Shown here: in pieces, positions 24,701 to 38,446 of the stretch
Layout of the letters: every line of letters starts with the position of its first letter
How positions within the stretch are numbered: position 1 is the first letter of the stretch
DNA from: Liolophura sinensis
Taxonomy: Eukaryota; Mollusca; Polyplacophora; Chitonida; Chitonidae
Assembly (NCBI RefSeq): GCF_032854445.1
Contig: NC_088306.1
Location: 3,904,373-3,968,372, forward strand
Length of the DNA: 64,000 nt
Reading direction: 5' to 3'
Notes under the pieces: generated by a model
The model's input: the letters and a program-made list of their open reading frames with translations, nothing else
Told to the model about the DNA's origin: nothing
The model's database searches: none
Program-made: the position numbers and the translations under genes

Positions 24701-27700
24701 ATCTCACCTGTGAATGAAATAGGCCCTGTTGGCTGGTTGGCCCTGTCTGATCAGAGGAGAACCGAATTCCCAGCGCTCCATTCTCAGAGAGATGGCTAGC
24801 TGCTTCCGGTGGCGTGCTGACCAAGACCGAAAGAGAGAGTTGTTCTCTACAAAGCGGGTTTTGGCTTTAAACTCCTGCTCGAGAACGTCCCGGACGGACT
24901 GGTTGTACAAGTTCCGGTCCACCACCATCAGGTCCGCGGTTTCATCGATCACTACCGAAGCCGTTCGGATGCAGTCGGGCTTTATTAGTGCGATTTCTCC
25001 AAAGGCATTGCCCTCGCCTGAAACGAAACGACGAGAATGATCGTTTGTTGGATTGATAGTTGTTCGATCAAGTTGATTGGTTTCTGGTTTACCTGATTTT
25101 GGTTGAATGAACTGCCAGTTTATTTAACTATTAGTTAGATGAATATGGGATCCCGAGTTCCAATCTTTTGGCGTTAAAGGTAAAAACAGTGTGACTTGTG
25201 AAAAATGTTAATTTCATGAATGAAATTGTAATCACAACCTCATAAAAATTAAAAATACATACACTCATGTGCATATGAATATAACTGTAACTGAATCTAG
25301 TTACAAGAAAGGAGAAAGGAATGGGGAGGGTATTCTCGTGATACCTGTTGTCCAGACTTTGAGCCCAAGTCCGCTGCGGTCAAGGTCATGCACGCGGTTT
25401 TCCAAGGTAGCGTTGACCTGCGCCAGAACTTCCTCGTTGTTGTCCTTATCCTGAATCACATAGATGGACACCACACCCTTCAGGACAATGTACAATCTGT
25501 GGACACCCAAGGACATGCATTCGTTGTTTGTTTGCTTGGCGTTTGTTTTCGACATTATGTCGGACATATAACGACGCGGGTTGGACCTGGATTTGTAAGG
25601 AGTGATGTCAATTCATTGACAACCCTGCTTTCACAGTAAAACATCTGAAAAGCTGGTCAGCAACAAACAAGACATCAACCTTGTCTTTACAACTACCGAT
25701 CAGACCTAATGCCGACGCATATATAGAGCTGTCTCACTGGAAAGGCCATGCCAAAGACACCTGACACGAAGCGCCATGATATACAGTAACATTATTCTGA
25801 CACCGGGCCGACCAGAACTCTTACGCTGATCGCCCAGCGAGGTAGTGTTATGATAATCCAGGATAATATCATAAGTATGACTCAGGATCGAATTCTTTAA
25901 CCACCGTTTACAAGGTAGTCGCTCTATCCGCGATTCCACCGATACCGGTCACTCGTGTTATGATAATCCAGGATAATATCATAAGTATGACTCAGTTCAG
26001 GATCGAATTCTTTAACCACCATTTACAAGGTAGTCGCTCTATCCGCGATTCCACCGATACCGGTCACTCGTGTTATGATAATCCAGGATAATATCATAAG
26101 TATGACTCAGTTCAGGATCGAATTCTTTAACCACCGTTTACAAGGCAGTCGCTCTATCCGCGATTCCACCGATACCGGTCACTCATTAGTGTATTGACTG
26201 ATTCATTGATCATCTGACAACAGGTAGAATGACTTAATGAAAGACTGATTTAAGACAGATACATTGATGGCTTGATTAGTTGGTTTTGACTGACGTAATC
26301 TCAATCTTTACTTTTAATGATGGTTACCGTTTACGTTTCTTTTATTAGTAGTGTTATATACAACATTTAAGATTGCTTCAGACTGTCTAATTTTTCTAAA
26401 CAATTTTCCAGACACTTTTTCATTTTCTAAACACACAGAGTACTAAAAGTAAGTCCCACCAACACTTGAACTTGTCAGATTTTGAAAACTGGACAAACTT
26501 CACTTACGTGTCCCCGTTGTCTCCTTGTTTAATGATGACGTCATCTTTCTGACACCTCTGAAACCCACATTGCCGGATGACGTCTTTAACGATCTCTGCA
26601 GCATGAAAAATAAAAACAGAAAACATGGAGCTATTTGTGTCAACTGGCCTTTGCCAAAACTTAGTTCTGTAGTTTGACAAATCATAAAAATGCTCTTTCT
26701 TCATGGGCTCACATTTCCAATAAATAATCAACCGAATGATTGATTGACTGATTGGAATACTGACTGATCGATTAATTAGATTGATTGTGTGGGTGATTTG
26801 TTCAGTTATTGATCCACCAATTGATGCATTCATGTCGTAGAGTGGTTGATAGATTGATAAGCATATTTTATTCGGTGGGCATTGCTTAATTGTAACGGTA
26901 CATGAGGTGTTCTGCTCCAGTCGTGTCTTGATTGGTGTTGTCATAACCGCTATTTCGGTGTCTCTGTCGTTGGGAATACAACTGAATACAACGCTGTTTG
27001 CCACACAAGTCGTTTAACCTCAAGATAGCTGACATTTTGTCTGTAATGTGATAACTGTAGACGCTTATATATAGACCACCACAAAGAAACTCGTTAGCGT
27101 TTTGCATTGACAGCACGATCTTCTGCTACTGACAAGGAGCGTCCCCCAATTAGGCTGGCGGGTTAGTTGTGTGCCGTTAAGGGTCATTAGAAGAAAAGAC
27201 AACATTTAGTTTAACGAATATTTAGTTCACGAGGTGTACACAGTACGGAAAATAGTGTGTTCGTCGCTTAAGAAACACATTACTTGTATCGTAGTATCAT
27301 AGTCGCCCTGAATGTGTATATGATACATGCTTCATTAGCTATGAGGTCACAACTGATAGTTTTACACGACATCTCATAGGTTTAGACAATGATTCCTCAC
27401 GGGTTTTTTTATCTTGTCTATTTTTATAACCCCGTTCCCTCACCCGTCACTTCCATCTGAACAAGACAACGCTTTGGTTTACAATCTTAGCATTCCGATT
27501 GTTAACAAAATGTTACGTTTCTGTGTACCATTTTCCCATATGATTATGTAGAAAAAATATTAAATTTTCTCCTTTTCAAAATTATCTTTCAAAAAATTTC
27601 TACTTTCAAAGGTAAACACTCTACTCTAAAAATCAAATGAACTGCTTTGAACGGTACAGGCTGAGGGACGTCAGGGGGTGTTGTGTGGTGCGGTGGGGTA

Positions 27701-30018
27701 TGATGTGATGTGGTGTGGGATAGTGTGGTGTGGTGTGGTGTGGTGGGGAGGGATGGAATGTGGTGTGATGGGGTGAGGTGGGATGGATGTGGTGTTGTGA
27801 GATGAGATGTGGTGTTGTGGGATGTGATGTGGTGTGGTGTGGTGTGGTGTGGTGTGGTGTGGTGTGGTGTGGTGTGGTGTGGTGTGGTGTGGTGTGGTGT
27901 GGTGTGGTGTGGTGTGGTGTGGTGGGATGAGATGTGGTGGGATGGGATGGGATGTGGTTTGATGTGGTTTGGTGTGGTGTGGTGTGATGTGGTGTGGTGT
28001 GGTGTGGTGTGGTGGTGTGGTGGTGTGGTGGGATGGGATGTGGTGTGGTGGGCTGGGGTGGGATGTGGTGTGGTGGGCTGGGGTGGGATGGGATGTGCTG
28101 CTATGTGGTGTGGTGGGCTGGGGTGGAATGGGACGTGGTGAGGTGTGATGTGGTGTGGTGGGATGGGATGTGGTGTGGTGGGATGGGATCGGGTATGGTG
28201 TGGTGTGGTGGGATGAGATGTGGTGGGGTGGGGTGTGGTGTGGTGGGCTACGAATTTGAACTTTGATATGGAATTCATGCCTGGAATATCCACTGTCCGC
28301 CCGGCATCGTTGAAAACTGATGATCGCTTCTCTCTTGTGTGTTACCTGCTTTATTTCTTATTTGTATAATTTCTTACATACCTTTGTCTTTGGGAGCTAG
28401 TGTTAAACGTTGTTTTGGAAATGGATCTTGCGATTATCGATTTGGAACGCCTTTTACGGACTACGAATGGGTATATGAATGTGGGACATGACGCTTATAT
28501 TTATTGGGGTGGGGTGTGGTGGGATGTGGTGTGATGTTGTGGGGTGTGGTGTGGTGGGATGTGGTGTTGTGTTGTGGGGCGTGGTGTGGTGGAATGCGGG
28601 TCGGATGCACCAAAAATGGATTTGTTTGAGTGCTCATCATGAGCCCCAAATTCTACCCCCCTCCCCCCTCCCCCTCCCCCTCATTCCACTAAAACTAATT
28701 GTTTCACTCGTGAAGACGGTTATAGACCCTATTTAGCCACAGAACACACCGCACAGTCACACTACCTGTGGGTAGTAATCCAACCTAGTCTGCGTTTGTT
28801 CGAACCCAGTGAAGCCTGTGAGTCCTATTAGACACCAGAACTGATATCGCCACGAGAGGAGACATGTTCAGTGGGGAAACACAACAATGTTACGTGTGCG
28901 GTTCATGCATCATGACGTCATGCACTAAATTAGGCTGGGTATAGAACTGATTTTATTTCAGTGGTTGTTGTTCAAAGCCAAACTCGATATTCGCGCCGTA
29001 CTACGGTGGATTATTAGTGTCATTAGATTTCATTTGAATTTTTGAGCTGTTTTCTATGCAGTCTTGATCTTAAAGTGGCTTATCAAGCTGTTATCAGTAA
29101 AGTTAGTTAATCGGTTTACCCAGAAAATATTTTTTTAGCGAAAGAAAATTTGCGCTTGTCCAAAAATAATTTCCTCGTAAAAAATGATTTACTATGTTGA
29201 TGATGTGATGTGGAAAATATGACAACGATTGTGAAAAAAACATTTCTTCGCTAAAAAGTTATTTTCTGGGTAAACAGATTAACTATTAACCACAATGTTA
29301 GTTGGAGACAAATGGTCTTGGACGAACATTATCGACTGGACGAACATTATCGACTGGACGAACATTATGGACTGCGCAAACTGCCACCTAAGTTATTTGG
29401 CGACAGTTTCTTGTTTCGGGTGATTATGGTAGCAAAATGGTTTTGGAAACAAACTTGTTATAATAAGCGATTATCAGAGTGTGTGAATGTCTATTTATTT
29501 GCCCACAGTTACTGATTTTAGAGATGAAGTAAGAGAGTTTGAACGAGTTACGAATTGTTATTGATATCATGTCAGAAATTTACACGATTAGGAGCAAAAC
29601 ATGATATAATAAATTCATCGTTGAAATGGACATCACAGTAAATGAACTCATCTCCCAAGGAGAAATACACGTAACAATACAGCAACTCAGAATGTGGACA
29701 TCACAGTAAATGAACTCATCTCCCAAGGAGAAATACACGTAACAATACAGCAACTCAGAATGTGGTCATTACAATAAATGAACTCATCTTCCAAAGAGAC
29801 AGGACTATAAATCAACTTATCGTCGAAGCAGACACAGCAATTAACCAACTCATGGTCCAAGAAGACATGACAATAAATCAACTCATCGTCCAAGTAGACA
29901 TGACAATAAATCAGCTCATGGTCCAAGCAGACATGACAATAAATCAACTCATCGCCCGTTCTGACATAACAGACAAACTCCTCACGCATGTAGACAACTG
30001 TCACATTGTTAACAAATC

Positions 30019-30101
<83 letters not shown>

Positions 30102-33100
30102 ATGTATGACTATTTAACGTCTTCATGTACTGTTAGTCTGCGGACCTTTGTGAAAGCATAACAGGCCCTGTTATATATGTACAGTGCGGACCTGGCCGAA
30201 AGCACCTTGTTCAAGGCTCTGTTTATTTAACTGGCTGTTCATTGGCTGTTAAACTCTGTGTTTAAAAATAGTTGAATCCACCTGGCACGTATATAAGCCG
30301 TGTTTTCTGTGCAGAGTGGAGGTATTTTTGCTGCATCCACTGGGAGCCAGGAGAGTGTGCGACGCTCTCGTATCGAGTCCATTGTATGTATATGAGCTGG
30401 TGATGCCAGTTTCATTTGGGAGGACAGATTTTTATGCCGACACCGTTTTTTGTACCACAGCAGTACTGATGTCTGGTTTATGTGAATTTCTGCGGAAGTC
30501 ACGTTTATTGGTGTTCGGATATTTATTATGATTATACAGTGTTGACTGTGTAATTTGTTTAACACGCTGACCTCACCTGACCGACAAGGTCGTCAAGGAC
30601 TCTAAACTGAAGTTTTCAGTTTTGCAAAGGACGTTCGTTCTGCCACAAGGTGACATTACTCTACGTCTCTGAACGGCTCGTTTGTGAGCTTCTGCGGGAG
30701 CTGTGACTGATCTGAAGTGGATTATACCTCCATGCCTGTATTTACCCTGTGTTGTGCTCTGCGGGTGTGACGTCATTCAAAGGCTTGACTGTTCCAGTTC
30801 TGTGTAACCTGTGTACTGTGTTCGTGTTCGCTAACCTGGCGAAGTACCTGTCTAGGACAATTTGTGACTTGTGTGAATTGTGTGTTTATCCCATGGTCTT
30901 TACGTTGGATTTCCTGGAATACATTCCTTGGGATGCAAAGGTGAACTGGAAACTTGTAAAGACCGGTAATACTGATGTGTATGTTGTTGTTGTTGTTGAA
31001 CTGTCTGTAAAACTGTCCGTCTCATTTTATATATAAAGCATTGTTTACATTGTAATATTGAGTCACTGAGTCTGTTTTCTGTTGCCGTTTTCAATACCGT
31101 AACAGAAATTGGGGGCTTGTCCGGGAACTGATTGTTTCCCTTTTGTTTTGCACCGGAGATTTGAAGTTAAACACAAGTGAGAAGCGATTGCTTAATTTTA
31201 ACGGTGAATGATTCAGTGGCTAAATATTTACAATGGGAGATTTTGATCCTAAACAGTTTGTTAATGCGCCCGATCAGGATGTTTTTGAGAGTTTAAAGAA
31301 GGAAGACTTGGTTAAGTTAGGGACATTTTTAGGTTTGTCCATAAAGTCTTCATGGAGGAAAAGAGATATGCAGCATACTTTGTTGAAACATTTAGTGGAG
31401 ATAGGCAAGTTTGATAGTTCTGCATTATCTGATTATGAGTTCGAGGGTCAGTCTGATGCTGAGCTTAAGTTTAAGCAGTTTGAGTTAAAGTTGAGATTGG
31501 AGAAAGAGGAAAGAGAGAGAGAGAAAGAGAGGGAACATGAGAGAGAGAGGCAAGAGAAAGAGAGGGAACATGAGATAGAGTTAGAAAAGTTGAAAATGCA
31601 GAGAGAGAGAGAGGAAAGGGAGAGGGAAGTGCAGAGAGAGGAAAGAGAGAGGGAAGTGCAGAGAGAGGAGAGAGAGAGGCAAGAAAGAGAGAGGGAAAGA
31701 GAATTGGAGTTCCAAATGAAAAAGTTAGAGTTAGAGAGAGATGAGAAACCGGGTCCTTCCGGTAGACAGGATTCCGGATTTGATGTGACCAAATACATTC
31801 GGTTAGTTCCATCCTTTCAGGAAAAAGAGGTGGATAAGTATTTTCTGCATTTTGAGAAAATTGCAAATAGCTTGAAGTGGCCTAAAGAGTTCTGGACTAT
31901 GTTATTACAGAGTGTGCTAATTGGAAAGGCCAGGGAAATTTATACTCAGTTAAGTGTAGAGAATGCTTCCAATTATGATTATGTGAAAGAGGTAATTTTG
32001 AAGGGTTATGAATTGGTGCCTGAAGCTTACCGCCAGAAATTTCGTAACTGTGAAAAAGGTAGAGATCAGACATACGTTGAGTTTGGTCGAGCTAAGGAGC
32101 AGTTGTTTGATCGCTGGTGTATAGCCAAGAAAATAGGCAAGGATTTTGAAAGTTTGCGTCAGCTTGTGCTGGTAGAAGAGTTCAAGCGTTGTATTCATAA
32201 TGATGTAAAGGTGTTCGTTCATGTGCAGAAGGCGAGTACACTTGAAGAGGCAGCCAGTTTAGCTGATGATTATTCCTTGACACATAAGGTTACATACACG
32301 GGTAAGCCATTTAATTCATTTATACGTAGAAATACCCAGTCACATGCAACAGGTAGAGGTAGCTCTATACAGAAGAGTTCTACACCATTCTCCAATGGTT
32401 CTACAGCTCATGGTTCACGTAGTTCAGATTGGAATGGTAGTCCTCGAAATAGGGTCACTTGTAATTTTTGCAAGCGGGTAGGTCACGTGATGAGTGAATG
32501 TTACAAGTTGAAAAGGATACGGGAAGCTCAGAATGAGTCTAAGCCCACAGGTCTTTGTGTTGCAATGCACAAAACATTGCCGGAAGTTACATCAGCAGTT
32601 AAAAGCAGATCTGAGTTAGCTGATACGGGATTGGATAAGATTCCCAAGTGCTCTATGGATAGCTTCGCTCCGTTTATCAATTCTGGTTCAGTGTCGCTTA
32701 GAAGCGACATGTCTTGTGCTACCCCTATAAAGATATTAAGGGATACTGGGGCATCTCAGTCTCTGTTGTTGATGAATACTCTGCCCTTTTCTGAAGAGTC
32801 ATACTCTGGGGTTCGTGCCCTTATTAGAGGTGTAGAGTCTAGTGACTTTGTCAGTGTTCCCCTTCATGATATTTATTTGTCATCAGATTTGATATCTGGA
32901 CCTGTCAGGGTAGGCATTAAGTCTTCATTACCTTTTGAGGGTATTCATTTGTTGTTGGGAAATGACTTAGCGCATGATAAAGTTACTGTTGATCCCTTAA
33001 TGGTTGATAAGCCTTCTCTGAATTCAGTCACAGAGCCAGTTGAAAGCGAGATAGCGGGTTTATATCCGTCCTGTGTTGTTACAAGAGCTATGTCTAGAAA

Positions 33101-36100
33101 AGTCAGTACGGACCAGGGTAGTACTGTTGATTTGAGTGAGACTTTTCTCAATAACATGTTGGATGATGATTCTTCCAAAGTAGACAGCCAGCAGGAAGTA
33201 GATACTAATTTTGTTAGTGGTGATCAGCCATTTTGTAGGACTGAGTTGATTGCTGAACAACACAGTGATCCAAGTATTTCTTGCTTGTTTAATGATGCAG
33301 CTAAAGATGGTGAATCTTTACCTGACCCATGCTACTACTATGTCAAGTCTGGCATATTGATGCGGCAGTGGAGGCCTCCCGATGTTTCGTTGGAGGATGA
33401 ATGGGCAGTTAAGCATCAGGTAGTTGTGCCCAAGTCTTATCGTAAAGACATACTGACCATGGCGCATGAAACGCCGTTAGCAGGTCATTTAGGTGTTAAT
33501 AAGACCTATCATAAGATTCTCAGTCATTTTTATTGGCCAGGAGTAAGGAAAGATGTTACTGAATTTTGCAGGTCTTGTCATGCATGTCAGTTAGTGGGGA
33601 AACCTAACCAGACAATCCCCAAGGCAGCCTTAAGGCCTATTCCTGCAATTGGTGAGCCATTCAGTAGAATCTTAATAGATTGTGTTGGTCCGCTACCTAA
33701 GACAAAGTCTGGAAATCAGTATATGTTAACCATAATGTGTACTTCAACTCGTTTCCCTGAGGCAATTCCATTAAGGAATATTACTGCCAAGACTGTAATT
33801 AAGGCTTTAGTTAAGTTCTTCACCATGTTTGGTCTGCCTAAGTCAGTACAGTCAGACCAGGGTTCAAATTTCATGTCTGGTGTGTTCCAACAAGTTATGC
33901 ATGATCTAGGTATTAGCCAGTATAAATCCTCAGCTTATCACCCACAAAGTCAAGGAGCACTAGAGAGATTCCATCAGACACTGAAAAGTATGATAAGAAC
34001 TTACTGCTTTGAGACAGGGAAAGATTGGGACGAGGGTGTACCTTTGTTAATGTTTGCTGTAAGAGAGTCTGTACAAGAGTCACTTGGATTTAGTCCATTT
34101 GAGCTTGTGTTTGGCCATACTGTGCGTGGTCCACTACAGTTGTTCAAGGAAAAGTTTGTGTCTGGTGATAGTGACAATGTTAACCTATTACAGTATGTGT
34201 CAAGTTTTCGTACTAAGCTCAACAGAGTATGTGAGTTAGCCAGAGAGAATCTTACAGCTTCTCAGAAGAGTATGAAAACTAAGTATGACAAAGAGACAGT
34301 AAGACGCAGATTTGAAGTTGGTCAGAAGGTGTTGGCCTTACTTCCAGTTAGTGGTAAGCCACTTGAAGCTCGTTATTTTGGACCTTATGTAGTAGACAAG
34401 AGGCTAAGTGATCTTAATTATATTATTTTCACTCCTGATCGGCGCAAATCTAGACAACTTTGTCACATTAACATGTTAAAGCCATATGTAGACAGAGATA
34501 GCACTGATCTCAATGTTTTACATCCTAGTGGAGTTGTTACCTCTAACTTATGCCCTGATTCAGCTGTTAGGGATGATCAAGATTTTGACTTAAGGTTCCG
34601 GTCAGCCAAACTCCAGAATTCAAGTATTCTTGAGGACATTGATTCTGTGTTGGGTCATCTGGAATATCAGCAACGCCAGCAGTTGAAGGATTTGGTTCGT
34701 CGATATGAACATTTGTTCCCTAATGTTCCAACCAGGACTGAATCCATCTATCATGATGTTGAAGTTGGAGATTCCAAGCCGATTAAACAACACCCATACA
34801 GACTGAACCCAACTAAAACTGAATACTTGAGGAAAGAAGTTCAGTATTTACTGGAAAATGATCTGGTCGAGCCCAGTAACAGTAACTGGAGTTCACCTTG
34901 TATTCTTGTGCCAAAACCAGATGGGACGTACCGTATGTGTACAGACTATCGCAAAGTGAATGCCGTCACTAAAGCAGACAACTTTCCCATTCCTAGGATC
35001 GACGACTGTATCGATGCCGTGGGAAAGTCTAACGTTGTTTCCAAGTTTGACCTATTGAAAGGATTTTGGCAAGTACCGCTCACGCAGCGCGCTCGTGAGG
35101 TGTCAGCGTTTGCTACCCCAGATGGTTTATACCAGTACAAAGTCATGCCCTTTGGGATGAAGAACAGCCCTGCCACCTTTCAACGACTTGTGAACAACGT
35201 TACATCGGGCCTTAAAGGGTGTCGTGTTTACATCGACGATGTAATTATATTCAGTGACACTTGGGAGGAACATTTAAATATCATGGAGGCATTATTTGCG
35301 AGACTGTCCCAAGCCAATCTTACAGTAAATTTGGCCAAGTGTGAGTTTGGTTGTGCTTTTGTCACATATCTAGGGCATGTTGTCGGACAGGGTCAGGTAA
35401 AACCTGTTAATTCTAAAATCAGTGCTATCTCTTGTTTTCCAGTGCCAAGTTGTAAGAGAGAGTTAAAGCGTTTTTTGGGCATGGCAGGTTATTATCGTAA
35501 GTTCTGTAGGAACTTTTCATTTGTTAGTGAGCCATTAACTCAGCTGTTAAAGAAAGGTGCTAAATTCTTGTGGTCCATTGAGTGTCAGAGATCTTTTGAT
35601 AGATTGAAGGCCATGCTAAGCAACGGCCCCATACTTGTAGCACCTGATTTTAATTTACCATTTAAGCTAGCTGTTGATGCTAGTGATATATCTGCTGGGG
35701 CAGTTTTGTTACAAGAAAATGAAACAGATCACGTTGATCACCCTGTATGTTTTTTCTCTCGCAAATTTGACAAGTGCCAGAGAAATTATTCGACAATAGA
35801 AAAGGAGTGTCTGTCCTTGATTCTAGCATTACAGCATTTTGAAGTATATGTGACTTCGTCAAGTTACCCCATTGTTGTGTATACAGATCACAATCCCTTA
35901 ACCTTCTTGCACAAACTAAAAGGTAAAAACCGAAGATTGTTACGGTGGAGTTTGCTTTTGCAAGAATTTAATCTAGAGATTAGACACATAAAAGGGAAAG
36001 ATAATGTGATTGCTGATTGTTTGTCACGTGTCTAGTTGGTTTTCTGCAGCTTTGTTTTTAAAGACTGTGGTAAACGTTATTATTATTATTCATGATTATG

Positions 36101-38389
36101 AATATGTTAAAGAAAGTTTTATGCAAAACTTTCTTTCCCTGAAGGGTGGGGGTGTTATGTATGACTATTTAACGTCTTCATGTACTGTTAGTCTGCGGAC
36201 CTTTGTGAAAGCATAACAGGCCCTGTTATATATGTACAGTGCGGACCTGGCCGAAAGCACCTTGTTCAAGGCTCTGTTTATTTAACTGGCTGTTCATTGG
36301 CTGTTAAACTCTGTGTTTAAAAATAGTTGAATCCACCTGGCACGTATATAAGCCGTGTTTTCTGTGCAGAGTGGAGGTATTTTTGCTGCATCCACTGGGA
36401 GCCAGGAGAGTGTGCGACGCTCTCGTATCGAGTCCATTGTATGTATATGAGCTGGTGATGCCAGTTTCATTTGGGAGGACAGATTTTTATGCCGACACCG
36501 TTTTTGTACCACAGCAGTACTGATGTCTGGTTTATGTGAATTTCTGCGGAAGTCACGTTTATTGGTGTTCGGATATTTATTATGATTATACAGTGTTGAC
36601 TGTGTAATTTGTTTAACACGCTGACCTCACCTGACCGACAAGGTCGTCAAGGACTCTAAACTGAAGTTTTCAGTTTTGCAAAGGACGTTCGTTCTGCCAC
36701 AAGGTGACATTACTCTACGTCTCTGAACGGCTCGTTTGTGAGCTTCTGCGGGAGCTGTGACTGATCTGAAGTGGATTATACCTCCATGCCTGTATTTACC
36801 CTGTGTTGTGCTCTGCGGGTGTGACGTCATTCAAAGGCTTGACTGTTCCAGTTCTGTGTAACCTGTGTACTGTGTTCGTGTTCGCTAACCTGGCGAAGTA
36901 CCTGTCTAGGACAATTTGTGACTTGTGTGAATTGTGTGTTTATCCCATGGTCTTTACGTTGGATTTCCTGGAATACATTCCTTGGGATGCAAAGGTGAAC
37001 TGGAAACTTGTAAAGACCGGTAATACTGATGTGTATGTTGTTGTTGTTGTTGAACTGTCTGTAAAACTGTCCGTCTCATTTTATATATAAAGCATTGTTT
37101 ACATTGTAATATTGAGTCACTGAGTCTGTTTTCTGTTGCCGTTTTCAATACCGTAACAATATATATATATATATATATAAAACTTAAATTTTAGGTGAAT
37201 TTTTTAAATTCAAAAGTTTGACAGATGAGAAGGAGTTAAAGCATTTACATGTCCCGCAATGTTAGTTTAATACTTCCTAAGCTGTTTTAAATTTAACACA
37301 AATTAACAGGAAACTGTCGTAATACACACATGACCAAACAATTCATTACATACATAGGAAGCCAACGATTCATATTTTGATTCATATATATTGAAGAGTT
37401 AAATAATTTACTTTGATGAACATTTATCCAAACGTTCTGAAAACACCTGACGTCATGTAAGAAAAAAAGTCAAGTCTCCTAGCTAATTGGCGGAAGCCGC
37501 TTTATCGCTAGAGGTAATACCTTACTGTGCATTTATACCTGCTTAATAAGTTACACACATTCATATCTCTTTTTTCCCCCATTAATTTGTGATCTGGACT
37601 ATTCAGCCTGAAATAAATAATTATTATTATTATTAAAACACCAATCAAATAAATAAAGAAAGAAAGGAATAAAGAAATAAAGTAAAACAATTAAACGTTT
37701 CAGTAGAAGTTTTTTACCTGGCCTAGCGTTAGAGAACGCGGGGATTTTGTTTTTCAGCCACGGAGCAATTTCCAGGATCTGGAAGTCTGTTCTCTGACAA
37801 GACGGCTTACTTATTACGGAGACTATCTTCTCGTGTATAGCAGGCATCTCTATAAACTTGTGTCTTTATATGGCGGACTTCGGCTTATTGGACGTCTTAT
37901 TGGTGACAACGTATAGTATACATACACAAGATATGCGATGCCTTAGGCCTGTATCTCGATCGAATGACAACTTATTCCCCGTTTGGATTGGATGTGTTTT
38001 TATATAACTGATATTCTCATGCTGAATATAGATATCCACATTATGACATTTCTAACACCAGAAATAAAACCTTCACGACTTAAAAAATAGTTTTGGATTT
38101 ATGTATATCGGTCAAGAGTTAGATCAAATACGTGTCAGTTCGTTACCCTGTAAATCATAGTGAAAAAAACTCCATCAGACATTTTAGGTACAATGGCCTA
38201 CAATGAAGCACCTATCTATGCATAGGGCTATTTTTACAGTAACGATGTACACTAAGAGAATATTTCTAGAACATTAAAAGACGAGTGTAAAAATGAAAAC
38301 TGTATATATATATATATATATATATATGTTATAAAAGTATCCATATTTGGAATTCCTTTATATGATACAAAGAAACACATAGTTCTTAT

Positions 38390-38446
<57 letters not shown>

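Larger units (their letters stand above)
30098..37158 (+). mobile_element. Complete Gmr1-like Ty3/gypsy LTR retrotransposon
   Basis: It has two LTRs of about 1 kb (30098-31104 and 36153-37158) with TGTTA...TAACA ends, a proline-tRNA-type primer binding site (31110-31126), one gag-pol ORF (31233-36035) and a purine-rich tract (36141-36152) before the 3' LTR. The LTRs appear identical except for one T in a poly-T run near 30447, and the ORF is uninterrupted. Insertion is therefore recent and the copy may still be able to move. The pol order PR-IN-RT-RH differs from ordinary gypsy elements and is the defining trait of the Gmr1 group. It lies antisense in intron 1 of the CNBD2-like gene. Confidence 0.93.

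Noticed and set aside
27589-28293. 234-codon His/Thr/Pro-rich ORF on the minus strand
   Set aside because: It translates the GGTGT low-complexity array. Composition alone explains it.
31448-31866. Minus-strand Leu/Ser-rich ORFs
   Set aside because: Antisense shadow of the Glu/Arg-rich coiled coil of Gag.
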